From assembly GCF_021730395.1 (NCBI RefSeq), contig NC_069362.1, positions 88,676,001 through 88,740,000 of the forward strand: DNA of 64,000 nt, read 5' to 3'. The translations under genes and the position numbers were made by a program. The notes under the pieces were generated by a model. That model searched no databases and had not been told where the DNA came from. It saw only the letters and a program-made list of their open reading frames with translations. The DNA is from Mercenaria mercenaria. Its lineage: Eukaryota; Mollusca; Bivalvia; Venerida; Veneridae. Below, one piece after another: positions 1 to 10,349 of the stretch. The first letter of the stretch is position 1, and each line of letters begins with the position of its first letter.

Positions 1-271
1 CTACATCATCCCTTACAGATTTATGAACATCAATTTCAACATTTTTATTAAAAAGAATCGCTACACCTCTAGCATTAGACTTCGAGAAACTAAAATAGCA
101 CTCTCAATTCCACTGAGAGTAAATAAATTTTTCTTGACTCTTGGTAAAATGTGTGTCCTGTAGACAGTATATGTGATGGTTTTTTTCCTTCAAAAATTTA
201 AAGACATCTATTCTCTTCTTGTTCTCATTTAGGCCACGGCAGTTAAGTGATAAGATACTTATTTCATCCAT
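1..271 (-). mobile_element. LINE ORF2 start, APE-type endonuclease domain (fragment)
   Basis: Reading the minus strand from an ATG at 271 gives the start of an apurinic-endonuclease-like domain: LSLNCRGLNENKKR, then CLQDTHFT, then ARGVAILFNKN. These are the first conserved blocks of L1/Tx1-type non-LTR retrotransposon ORF2. The frame runs off the left edge of the window, so the reverse transcriptase would lie outside. One in-frame TGA (reverse complement of 104-106) shows that this copy is dead. I see no ORF1 upstream of it (above 271). Subfamily (L1/Tx1 rather than RTE or CR1) is a judgement from the motif wording only. Confidence 0.75.
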
Positions 272-1951
272 ATAAAACAATGGCTATATTTCCGAACATG
301 GATAGTATTTCCATAACTTTTATGAAAAATATATCTAAAATGTGGGTTATGTGCAATAACAAAATGTGTATAGAAAATATAAAAAAAAACTTGGTGCAGG
401 AAGATCATGAGCATGTAAAAGAATTTCTTTCAAAATACTATTATAATAGCATTTCTATGTTTTGTTGACACTTAAAAATGCAGTTTCTCTACTTATTCTA
501 TTTCCAGAGGAAATTATTGTCAAAAAGAAAATAACAAATGTTTATAAGGGCATATCTTCTGTTGATACAGGTACTTAAACATAGTCCTATGGTGTAAAGA
601 AAAAGTATATCATACATCACATAGGAATATTATGGAAATATCTTAAAAATATACTAGTTTCTGCCCAGTTATCGAACCGAACAAAAGAAAATTTCACATA
701 CTATACAATACCAGGTTTCATAAATGGAAACATTTTATTTAATATATAATATTGGGCCGAATGTTGAAAACATTCTATTTAATATACTTGTACTGGGTCT
801 TCTGTTGGAAACATTATATTCAATACACAATACTGGGTCTTATGTTAAAAAATAATCTATTTAATATACCATGTGCCTTTGAGCAATAACATTATGAAGT
901 GGAAATATCGGCCTTAAAAAGAAAAGAATAACTCCTTTAGAAAAAACAAACAAACAAAAAAAAGAAAAAACTATCACACAAAAAAAAAGACATGAGACAA
1001 AACAAATCTGTTCTAAATTGCAACTATTAAGTAAGCAAGAGAAGACGCCGTCTAAATTCGTTTTCGTTACCTATGCCACGTGACTTCAGTTTGCAAATCA
1101 AACTACTCGATAAGGCATTATAGATAATTTATCAAAATGGAAGATTTATGTAACACTCTGCCTGATTGGACGAGAGTGTCAATTTCTTTCACTCTGTTGA
1201 TTGTGCTACGCTGAGTGAAATGTAGACAAAGCGTTTACCCTAAACGACGCTGTTCACAGTTTTAAAGCTAACTTTGGCTCAGTATATTTAGCAAGGATAT
1301 TGATGTATCTCAAAATGATAAGTAAGTTTAATAAATATGATAAAAACCTGTTCAAATACCGACATATATCAAATTAAAGAAAGAGCTGAATACGGTCTGC
1401 GTATCACATGAATAATGGTGTGATAAGAGTCTTTTATGTAGAGAAGTGCTTTTTAAAAGTTTTTCCTTGTTACAATTGTCGTCTGTATATGAAAAGGTTT
1501 CTTGCTTTTGTGACTTATTCAGATTGCATATTAAAATGAGTATTGTTTGCTTTAATATATTTGTTATAAATTATTTAACTGATTTATTATATATGAATAT
1601 TTTTCTTTAGTATGGTATGCAAATATTGAACTCAGTTGAAATCTGTTTTATTATATATATGCTATATAATGACTGAATCTCATTACACTGAAATGAAGGT
1701 ACGCTGCATACAGTTTATCTATGTGATATGACTTATGTGATGTGACAAAGTTTGCTTATGAAACAGAAATATTGAAATAATTACAATTGTATGTTTTGCC
1801 TGACCTTCACTTTTTATAGGTGTGATGTCATTGTCCAAAGATTCATGAATAGCGAATATGCATTTGTTAAAGCGGGATCAGTTGGCCTATTTTAGAAATA
1901 AATAAAAATAATAAATAAAAAAATCCTTTAATTTATTTTTTCTCATGTATT
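272..1951. other. Intergenic DNA, no gene seen
   Basis: AT-rich sequence with no supportable exon. The one ORF here (247-468) has no recognisable motif. It contains one local repeat, listed separately (727-870). Confidence 0.6.
727..870. repeat. Short tandem repeat, ~50 bp unit
   Basis: Three to four degenerate units of a phrase like 'gaaaacattctatttaatat' followed by 'actgggtctt'. The units start near 727, 766, 808 and 846. No coding sense. Confidence 0.6.
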
Positions 1952-2365
1952 CTAATCAAACTTGATTTGTAGCATCTTTATTAGGCCCGCAGCCAACTTT
2001 GTTCAGCTGGGACATTTGACCCCTTTTAGGGGCAGTTAGAGCTAAAATTAGAAATGCCTTTATACAGCGTCTCATGAACAGCTTGGTGGATCTTTGTCAT
2101 ACTTGGTCTGGAGCATCATTATAAGGTCCTCTTCCAAATTTGTTTATATAGGAACTTGGGCCCTATTAGGGACCACTATAGCTAAAAGTAGATATGCCTT
2201 TCTTTGCATTAACAACTAAAATGTAATGGAGTTTTATCAAACTCGATGTGTAACAATATCATAAGGTCTCCTGCTATTTTGTTACAAATGGGGATAGGGA
2301 CCATATAAGCTAAAAATATAAACACGTTTAATGACCGCTTCATGAATCTTCATCAAACTACTGCT
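1952..2365. repeat. Pearl-like internal tandem repeat, ~142 bp unit, about 3 copies
   Basis: Units begin near 1952, 2096 and 2237 with a phrase like 'atcaaacttggtctg', then 'aaggtcct', then 'gctaaaa(t/g)tagaaatgcctt'. This style of degenerate ~140-160 bp array is typical of bivalve pearl or minisatellite-bearing non-autonomous elements. No terminal hairpin is visible here. Confidence 0.6.
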
Positions 2366-2569
2366 GTAATTATTCGTCTAAGGATACACGAAACAAAATT
2401 GCAACCCTACGAAACCTTTGCGAAAAATTAAAAGAGAACCATTTAAATTGTTAAAGTGCGGTGTTTAGTTCTGTAATTTGAAAAATTTTAGATAAAAGAT
2501 GAATGTTAGATGAAAAATTCATAAACTTCTTTCCTTATTACAATTCGCCGACCATCATTTTTAAAGATA

Positions 2570-2815
2570 TTTCTTGTTTGTCTTTGTATTGTATATCAGC
2601 GAGATATAATTCACAGCTTTATTGTCCGCCTTGCTTCCTTTTGACTTGCCACATGTTTATTAATTAGGGTCGATTTCGTAATTTTCACAGCTGCGACTCG
2701 GCCGGACAATATTATAACTCCACCCAACAACTATCGAAATAATTATACTGCCGACAAGGACGTACCGTTAAAAATCCTGACATCCGTCAAGTCAATGAAT
2801 TAAAAGGCATCAATT
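2570..2815. repeat. Duplicated flank, matches 19490-19745
   Basis: The two segments share 'cagc(g)ggatataattcaca', 'ttgcttcctttt', 'aacattataactccac' and 'ctatcgaaataat' in the same order and strand. It lies directly before the first gene-bearing duplication unit (copy A), while its partner lies after copy D. It probably marks an old edge of the repeated unit. Confidence 0.75.
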
Positions 2816-2939
2816 AAGCAACGTTTCCTCCATCAGATACTAACATTTATTTATATCCTAACTAGACTGTTTTATCGTTGGGCACACTTATCGTTAAACA
2901 TGCGTTTACAACTTGTGGCTACTTCCATACACTGACAAA

Positions 2940-3198
2940 AATTAGTTTATACATAATTTATTTTAAGTCGATTGTGAAGAAAGTTCTACAACTTATATTA
3001 ATCACTCTCGACACCTCATTCCTGATGGAATCCATCGCCACGAGAATATGCGAGAAGAGGCCAGTTTCCCTTTTAATGCTGAGCGCCAAGCAAGGGAGCT
3101 ACTGGTACCATTTTTCACGTCTTTGGTATGACGCGGCCGGGGATAGAACCCACGACCTCCCGCACTCGAAGCGGACGCTCTATCATTTGGCGGTTATA
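2940..3198 (-). mobile_element. tRNA-derived SINE, minus strand
   Basis: The right end reads, on the minus strand, as a tRNA-like head with 'cgcttcgagtgcgggaggtc' and a B-box-like 'gggttctatcccc', followed by 'ggccgcgtcataccaaagac' as in the SINEs at 4145-4472 and 61504-61758. The short repeat TGACAAA stands at both sides (2933-2939 and 3199-3205). The matching site in the right duplication copy (near 31832, 'ccgtcaaatattcaaag') lacks it, so it is a later insertion. Confidence 0.75.
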
Positions 3199-3260
3199 TG
3201 ACAAATATGCAAAGCACACATGTGTGTACTTTGTCAAGAAAGAATTATAACTTTTAATAG

Positions 3261-3373
3261 GTTTGAAAATGATGAAACTAATGTCAGAAATAGTTACTAG
3301 TTTGCTCTCTTAGTCAATGGGATACTGCAGGGTATCATAAATGTGACAGATAGAGGCCAATGTTAGGCTAACA
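3261..3373 (+). pseudogene. Isolated exon-3 relic of a Rac-like GTPase
   Basis: After an acceptor-like 'ttttaatag' the sequence tracks exon 3 of copy D: 'gaaactaatgtcaga', 'gatactgcaggg', 'tgtgacagatagaggcca' against D's 'caaactaatgtcaga', 'gacacttcaggcc', 'tatgacagattacggcca'. It has an in-frame TAG and a shifted frame and no neighbouring exons. The same relic sits at 31890-32003 and 45863-45938, always just before a gene copy, so it predates the A/B/C duplications. Confidence 0.75.
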
Positions 3374-3845
3374 AAATGCCTTTATTTGGGTCTTTATTGA
3401 TGAACACATTCTATTGTACATTTTGTTTTAAGTACTCCAAACACGAAGTGTAAACATTTTTTTCTGAAAAAGTTTACAATTCTAGTCAGTTATGTTGAAT
3501 TATTTCTAGCAGTAGAAAAATGGCCATATGTAATAATATTTGTATTGACTTTTTCTGTATTTCTTTATTCTCTGTTGAGATAAATTGTATTAAACTTTAT
3601 TCTTTTTTGCAACGTGTCCTTTTCTACACCACTTTTAACTGTTAACCGTCCTTAAATTCAGAAATAGTATGTAAAGTATGCGAATAATTCTTACGCTAGA
3701 TACTCAATATAAATATTGATTGGGAAACTGAAAATGATGAAATACATAGTTTGTAGTTTCAAGTGCCAAATATACTCAAGTGCGATTTAATTAAACTTGA
3801 AGTAATTGACTACAGATTAAATAACGTGATGATTAATGACATAAA

Positions 3846-4616
3846 ATGCAATCATCTATAAAATGTGTTGTCGTTGGAGACAAGTTAGTATTTTTCAATG
3901 AACAGAAAGTTTAACCGGATTTTTGTTGGAATACTAGTTGTTTTTGTCTTGAATGAATTAAAAAAAATGTCCAGGAGAGAAAAATATAAATACAAGTTTA
4001 TTCTGTCAATTTCTTAACGAACGTCGTGGAAGTCTTTTAAACATTTTATTTTATTTTTATACGGTTTTTTTTATTTGTGACTGATATGCGTTGTAATCTG
4101 CATGATTAAATTACGAATCGAAAATGGCAAGTACTTAATGAAATGTGTGTGTGTGTTCGGGTTTAACGTCTTTCTCAACAATTTTTCAGTCATATGAACG
4201 ACGGTGTCTACTTGTAGCAGTGAGCACAATGCTCAACTTTATAGTGCTGCCTCACTGGAATATCACGCCGGAGACACATGACATGATACACCACCCAGTC
4301 ACATTATACTGACACCGGGCTGACCAGTCCTAGTACTATCCTCTAAATGCTGAGCGCCAAGCGAGGAAGCTACTAGTACCATTTTTTACGTCTTTGGTAT
4401 GACGCGGCCAGGGATCGAACCCACGACCTCCCGCACTCGAAGCGGACGCTCTACCACTAGGCTACCGAGGCGGTACTTAATGAAATAATACCTTGTTTCT
4501 TCAATATAATAATACTTGGAATATCTACCTGTTTCCGTTTTAAGGAATGTTGGAAAGACGTGTCTGCTACTGTCATTTACAGAAAATGCATTTCCAGGAG
4601 AGTATTTACCAGACGT
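3846..4616 (+). pseudogene. Rac-like GTPase copy A, exons 1-2 only
   Basis: Exon 1 is 3846-3883 (start [12 protein letters not shown]) and exon 2 is 4545-4616 (from [16 protein letters not shown] to GEYLPDV). The donors 'gttagt' and 'gtaagt' and the acceptor 'tttaag' look intact. The split codon gives Lys13 where Rac1 has G12, and Asp36 stands where Rac1 has T35. No exon 3-6 follows: comparison with copy B shows about 1.85 kb holding exons 3-6 missing around 6700-6755. Without switch II, the NKxD-type TKxD motif and the CaaX box it cannot make a GTPase. Exon 1 is one codon shorter than in copy B. A short transcript is possible, but I infer a remnant. Intron 1 was enlarged by the SINE at 4145-4472. 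Confidence 0.85.
4145..4472 (-). mobile_element. tRNA-derived SINE in intron 1 of copy A, minus strand
   Basis: On the minus strand it opens with a tRNA-like head (A-box-like 'tagcctagtggtagagcg', B box 'gggttcgatccct'), then 'ggccgcgtcataccaaagac', and ends in a tail with 'gacgttaaacccg' and a (tg)n run. It is flanked by a 14-bp target duplication, GTACTTAATGAAAT, at 4131-4144 and 4473-4486. Copy B has the empty site 'gaacttaatgaaat' at 32706-32719. The tail differs from that of the SINEs at 2940 and 61504 although the head is shared. Confidence 0.92.
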
Positions 4617-5037
4617 GTAAGTGCACATTTTAACATTTACTTTCGGAAATGAAATTTATTTAATCGTAGTCTTTTCATGTAACGCAAATGTTTTGAGATT
4701 TTCAAAATGGAAACATTTGATAACATCAACGATAACAAAACGGTTAGTCTCTGACATAGCTATGTTGAATTATGAATGTACTTGTAATTATACATACGTC
4801 AACCTCGGACACTATTTCAGTTTGAATAATATAAGGCGTATGTCAGCCGCTTCAGGTACTATGTATTCAATGTTGGCAAGGTAATATTTGAAGCAAGGAT
4901 CACAGTACAAGACTTTTCATTCCAGACATGCATTTGCCGAACATCTATCAAATCTTTGTTAGCATATGTTTGACGAATTTTTTTATAAACCTGTATTTAC
5001 GTAAAGTTTGGCCGATTCTGTATCATAAAAGTATGTT

Positions 5038-5441
5038 CAATCTGACTAAAGTACTTGATCTTCTAAACGAAGATCTGAGAACGACCTATTCACATTCGTC
5101 TTCTGTATATTTTGGATTTCCATTATTGCTATTTTTATGTTATCCAATCAGACGACTTGTTCGATTGTCAAAGGATAAGAAAAATATGCGGTTATTCCAG
5201 GACTCGAACCCGGGACCCCTCGCTTACAAAGCAAGTGGCCTACCGACTGAGCTAACCGGCTATCTGATACATTACGACATAAGAATTGTAAATATCAAAA
5301 GTCAATGCTACATGTAGATTTGCAAGATGTTGTAAGCTAGGCTCTGATTGGCTAGCGAAAGAGCCGTCAGAACGAGGCAATGAATAGGTCGTTTTCAGAT
5401 CCTATGCGTAGCGTAATAGGAGATGTACTTTAGTCAGATTG
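5038..5441. mobile_element. MULE-like TIR element with tRNA-like cargo (copy 1)
   Basis: The ends are perfect inverted repeats, CAATCTGACTAAAGTAC at 5038-5054 and its complement at 5425-5441. Further in, 'gatctgagaacgacctattca' pairs imperfectly with 'tgaataggtcgttttcagat', so the TIRs are long. The target repeat AAAGTATGTT flanks both sides (5028-5037, 5442-5451), and copy B has the empty site near 33195-33205. The inner part (5195-5268) is tRNA-like on the minus strand. It has no transposase ORF. A 9-10 bp target duplication fits Mutator-like elements, but without a transposase this is an assignment by analogy. Confidence 0.85.
5195..5268 (-). other. tRNA-like sequence (Thr-TGT-like anticodon arm), not a working tRNA
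   Basis: On the minus strand 'ggttagctcagtcggtag' gives an A box, 'cttgctttgtaagcgag' an anticodon arm with TGT in a seven-base loop, and 'ccgggttcgagtcctgg' a sound T arm. The acceptor strands (about AGCCGGT against AATAACC) do not pair and the D stem is poor. It is therefore tRNA-derived cargo of the surrounding TIR element. Confidence 0.65.
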
Positions 5442-5639
5442 AAAGTATGTTTACTTTAGCTGTCGTGATCTTAATTTGTCGCTTTTTAAGTATGTTTATA
5501 GTCATAAAGTTGTTAAGTGCTACTTCCGCTGAAGTTTGGGCCTTTAAGTTCATAAGAAGTTGGTTTAAGATATTTCAATTTAAGCTCTGACAGACGTTTC
5601 CCGTAGCAAGACAGAAATATTTGAAGTTGTTAAGAAATC

Positions 5640-6470
5640 TGAACAAAAGAGAGTGAACACACAGATGCTATAGCTCTAGTCTTGTGAAGATACAATAAGA
5701 AGTTCATTAAGGCTCATTAGTAGAAATTGTTTTAAATCTTTTCTTTTTGAACCTCTGGTAGGACGTACAAGTGGTCAAGCGGATCCGTTTGACAAACAAA
5801 TGCGGAGAGTTGTCTATGTAAGGATGCTACAGATCATGGTTGTCAAAGATATATCAAGACACATGTAGCTCATGAAAAGTCTTTCAAATATTTTCCGCCT
5901 TTTCCTTTTGCCAAAATGCGGGCCATGCTGGACTATTTATAAAAGCTAGAATAAGACCATACAAGGATGCTACAGACCAACTGTTGTGAAGACCAATCAA
6001 TTAAATCATGAAAAGAAATCGTTTAACAATTGTAATTATTTTCAGCTCTAGTGGCCGCTACAAGGGGTCGTGCTGGACCATTTAATTTGAAAACAACTTG
6101 AGATAGGACTATACAGACAAAGTTTGTTTACGTTCCATGAAGTAGTTCAATAACATGTTCTTGTGAAGAGGGTGTTTAACATCTTTTTTTATTTTTTAAC
6201 TCTCTGTCAATCCAAAAAAAAGAAGAACAAACTTCACACAAGTCCATACAAGAATGCTATACGCTAAGTTTGATAACGCTTCATCAAGCAGTTCATTAAA
6301 AAATCGTTTTGTTCTATTTTTATCTCAGGTCAGGCTAAAACATTTTAACAAACCTGAGAGCGGTACATGCAAGGAGTTTGTATTTTCAGAGATAGTAAAT
6401 GTTTATAATAAGCAAAACTTCTTACGCAGAATGATGGACGCCACAACATGAACATATACTAAAAGTTCAC
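5640..6470. repeat. Pearl-like ~150 bp array in former intron 2 of copy A
   Basis: Degenerate units with 'aggatgctacaga', 'catgaaaagaaatcgttta' and 'ggccatgctgga'. The same array lies between exons 2 and 3 in copy B (33430-34110) and copy C (47690-48640), so it was in the ancestor's intron 2 before the three copies split. Copies D and E lack it. Confidence 0.75.
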
Positions 6471-6699
6471 CATGAACTATTTCAGTTGAGCTTAAAAAGT
6501 GTATTAAGTAGGAAATATGTATGCATGTGTAAGAGTTCGAAAATGTCAACATCTAAGTATTACACATAAGCAGAGAAAACTCATTGAAATCTATTTACAG
6601 CCGAAGTGCTTTATTTCTTTAGTACTGTTTACGTTATTACATATAAATGGTTAATTAAATTTGCCTTTTCATCAGTGATAACATGGTGGACTTGGTAAT

Positions 6700-6755
6700 G
6701 TTTATTCATTTATTTTGTTGGATTGAACTTCGCACCGACATAATTAAAAGCAGAA
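6700..6755. other. Deletion scar replacing exons 3-6 of copy A
   Basis: To the left, copy A matches copy B just before exon 3 ('acatggtg(g/a)acttggt'). To the right, it matches copy B after the stop and polyA region ('gcagaaggcata', 36209). Between them lies about 45 bp, 'atttattttgttggatt' and 'cttcgcaccgacataatt', which reads as the complement of the repeat tail at 62325-62370 in copy E. A mobile-element tail sits exactly at the junction. Confidence 0.7.
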
Positions 6756-7515
6756 GGCATAATCGCTGATATTATTTCAACGAGTGCGTAGATACGAAGT
6801 TTGATAAGAATTTTTATGTATGTTTTAAACGAGTTACAATATACTTCACAGAAAATATCTTGTTACTGTGTATTCATGGTAGTTTGATGATATTGTCAAT
6901 TATCTATTACCCGGTATAGAAATAAATAAAAATTGCGTATGTATTGATGTTATTGCTTTATTTGTGTCAATATGTTAGAGACCTTACATCACTTAAACTT
7001 TTAAATACTCGGAAGGTTTCATATTTCATAATCAAATCATTTCGCTCTTAAAGAGATCCTTTTCCACGAGTACCAGTGAAAGTACATGGCTGACGTCCAA
7101 ATGGAATTGACGTAACTAAACCCAGCCGGAACTGTTTCCGTCACTGTCATACAGGCTACCAATGTATGCAGAAATAACACTAGTGGCGGTGATAGTTAGA
7201 TGTATAAGTTTTATATCAAAATTAATCAAAGTCATTGTTTTGCACATCAAAACAGAAAGAGCAATGGAGGGCGCTTGAGTCAACCTGTATGGAGCAAAAC
7301 CAAAGGTTTTACGCATATAATTGTACATTATAAAATCAGACGTATACAATCGCTCAATGTAAATCGTCATTAAATTAACCTGGTCAAATGATATATAAAT
7401 TTTCATAGAGACTAACCCACTTAATAATTCAACCAGATGTGCGTCCATTGGACACGGGTGCCTGCACCCCCACCCCCTTCCCGGATTTCCTGTCACATAG
7501 CGAATTGACATTGAT

Positions 7516-9784
7516 TTCTAAAGACATGAGTCTGTTATTCCTCATATAACCTGCCAAGAACACCATATAGTCTCATCTTATTTCGTAAACTTGTTTTCTG
7601 AAGCAAAAATGAAAAAATCAGATTTTACGGGTTTGAAAATCAATCCGCTCCTGAAACATCTTAACAAACAAGTTTGCAACAATGTTGAATTCAACTTAAA
7701 CAATGTTTATTGACTTTCTGATATTCTCATAAAAACTAACTCTAATATAAACTCCTACCTATTTAAAATTACACAAAAACATTCTCGTGAAAAAATTAGA
7801 ACTTTCATTTTTTCCACATGTTTAAACAATTTTACTCAGACAACCACATGTCCCAAGCGCTGAAAATTTCAGTTGAAGTTCCAGACTCAGTAAAAGAGCC
7901 TTTAGTATCTACATTTATACCACGAATTTCAATTTAAACAAACACTTGCTTTTACTTAATAAAAATGCCTTAAACTAGGCATACATCAAGAATGCACATT
8001 AGTATAATCTCAGTTAATGTATTCAAATCTTTCCAAGAATCGGCCCATGTAAACATTGTGATGTCATGATGAACGTTACACAATGACGTCATTAAGTTCT
8101 ATTGTCTGTGCGGTAACCGTGGAGGCAAGCAGAGTTAAGGACTAGGTGAGGTTACAGAATCTGTTGCGACAGTAAAACTGGATATTATAACAAATTTGAA
8201 TCTGGAATGGAACTGGTGTAAAAACAGTCCGTCAATATGGCGGGGTCAGTTTTTGTTATCAGGTCAATGACGTGATAACAAAAACAAATATCAGGCAAGT
8301 GTAATTGGACAGTGTTCTTAGTAATCTAGACGTATGATAATATACGGTTATATGTTACTTGTTGGCAATGAAAGACTAAACAACGTTCATATTACCTTGG
8401 GTTGGGGATATGAGTCCTCGGGTGCGGAGTTGGTAAAGATACTATTTTATATTATCAAGAAACACAAGATGAAAGAAACTGAGAGAGTAAAATGTATTTG
8501 TTTTGGTTGAATGTTAAGAGTGGCGAGGGTCGATGACATCAACATCAATAATGGCGGCAAAAGAACAGTTTCTGTAACATCAAGTTCATTTTCTCTGAAA
8601 ACGGCTTTACTTCGTCCACTTCATCCATGTACATTAGTCATGCTTTATATAAACCAGCCAGATATAAGTTATAAACATCGTAATTGATCGATAAAATGAA
8701 CCGCATGACGTAGATTTGTCTCATTACTTTACGTAACAAGTAACTATTTATAAGACATAGGGGCTGCTGGAAGAAATTCGGGGTGTGGGAGGAGGGCAGT
8801 TTTGACGTCATCTTCAATGTAAAAAGTATCACAACTAGTAATCATACGTTGTTCTATTGATTTGTTCATCATCACTTAATCACCGTACCATGCAGCCGTA
8901 TTTTTAACAGTCGGTTTTTGTACGGCGAATTGCGAAAAAGTAACTAAAGTACAGTCAGTGTTTTTGCTCCACCTGCCAAAGTTTTATTAAGGACATATCT
9001 CAAAAGGTATCTGAGTCACCAAACCTAATATGATTTTCATTCAGGATGTGAATTTGTACACCTACAATAATGCTACTTTCATCCTTGAATTCACTTAATT
9101 GCTCGAAAAGGTAACAGGACATTCATGTGTTCGTCTTAATACGTCTTAATACTGAAGAGCACTACTGAAGCCAGGAGATGAAAAAACTCGTTCAGATCTA
9201 TGAGATAAAGCTGACTTTTGATCAATATTCAAAATCTGTTATGTACATTGTTGTACAGTATTCCACTTTCCTTAGCATACTTCCGTATGCCAATACTTAA
9301 ACAAGAGGTCAGAATAACTTAGATAGCACATTTGATATACTTTACAACGGGTATTGCTTTCTTATTTTGTTAGTTTATTCTTCCATACAAACTTATATAA
9401 ACAGTTTTGTTTACATGAAATCAATGATATCAGAACAGTAAATTTATACTATCATTTTTAAAAATTGTTGTAGATTTAATGTGGTTATACCATATTAGAA
9501 ATCTGTATCATATATTCGTGAGAGCACCTTATACATGTAAGTACAATACTATGGGAGGTCTCAGGTTTGAGTTCTGATCTGACACTTGTCCTCACATTTA
9601 TAAACTCCAGTTTTGTTAAATGATATTAACAAATATTCAAACATTATAGATATTGCGCCTTACATTTTACATTTTCCATAGAGGAGCAGATTTAAGAATG
9701 TGTTTCAAGCATCTTTGTCAGCTGACCTGATTTTTGTTTTAATTTCTTCCTATAAATTTTGTTCTATAAAAGAAATCAAAGTAG
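7516..9784. other. Intergenic DNA present only in the left duplication copy
   Basis: The right copy has only about 90 bp between the same flanks (36975-37065), so this 2.3 kb is either an insertion here or a deletion there. I see no exon, terminal repeat or RNA gene in it. A palindromic TGACGTCA occurs at 8084-8091, which by itself is weak. Confidence 0.6.
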
Positions 9785-10035
9785 TCCAATTAACTGTATA
9801 CATTATCTGATACCTATATAAATTCTGTCAAAAAAATGCTTGTATTCCACAAGTAAATACGAACATCTAGGAAATAATGTGTATTGTACCTTTTGTATTG
9901 TATGTTGTCGGAAAACTTTCATTTAATACACATGACTTGACATAGTTCTATGGAATGCACTACACTCATTTAGAATAACATCGATAAATATTGAAGATTC
10001 CGTTTGATAACAACTCAACAAACAAAATGTGAATA
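9785..10035. repeat. Segmental duplication patch, matches 37065-37240
   Basis: Shared phrases in order: 'atctgatacctatata', 'ttccacaagtaaata', 'accttttgt(a/g)tt(g/a)tatgttg', 'ctttcatttaatac'. It is part of the left/right duplication. Confidence 0.8.
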
Positions 10036-10062
10036 TATATAACAAAAGGGTGACCGTCATAT

Positions 10063-10130
10063 ATTCGGCTGTCGTGGATTTTGCAAGGCCGGATCACATG
10101 AGGCTCTGGCAAAATCCACTCTAGCCGAAT
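10063..10130. repeat. Short foldback: 22-bp arms, 24-nt loop
   Basis: 'attcggctgtcgtggatttt' followed by 'gc' (10063-10084) pairs with its complement at 10109-10130 except for three central bases. The right duplication copy has no such hairpin at the matching place, so it may be a small foldback insertion. Confidence 0.7.
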
Positions 10131-10349
10131 ACAGCATCCCAGATCAAGCTACTATTAAAATACCCATATTTTATTTATCCACGTAAAGGAATTCCCCAGT
10201 TATAATGACCTCCAGGAATTTGTCACTGATAGAACATACTTTACTATAATTGTAAAAGATTATACAGCTGAAACCTGCACGCCTCGAGATTTAAGTCATA
10301 TTTTTTGGAAATTAGAATATGATTAACTGTAATGAAAAGAATAGATAAC

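Larger units (their letters stand above)
2816..7515 (+). repeat. Left copy of the gene-bearing segmental duplication (copy A unit)
   Basis: Collinear with 31700-36990. Both carry 'gcaacgtttcctccat', an exon-3 relic, exons 1 and 2, an intron-2 pearl-like array, and the 3' flank from 'gcagaaggcata' to 'gtcacatagcgaatt'. Relative to the right copy, the left copy lacks exons 3-6 and carries extra insertions at 2940-3198, 4145-4472 and 5038-5441. Confidence 0.85.

Noticed and set aside
5195-5268. Possible tRNA-Thr gene
   Set aside because: Anticodon and T arms pair but the acceptor and D stems do not, and it lies inside a TIR element.
8084-8091. Perfect TGACGTCA (CRE)
   Set aside because: A single 8-mer far from any gene start is expected by chance often enough in 64 kb.
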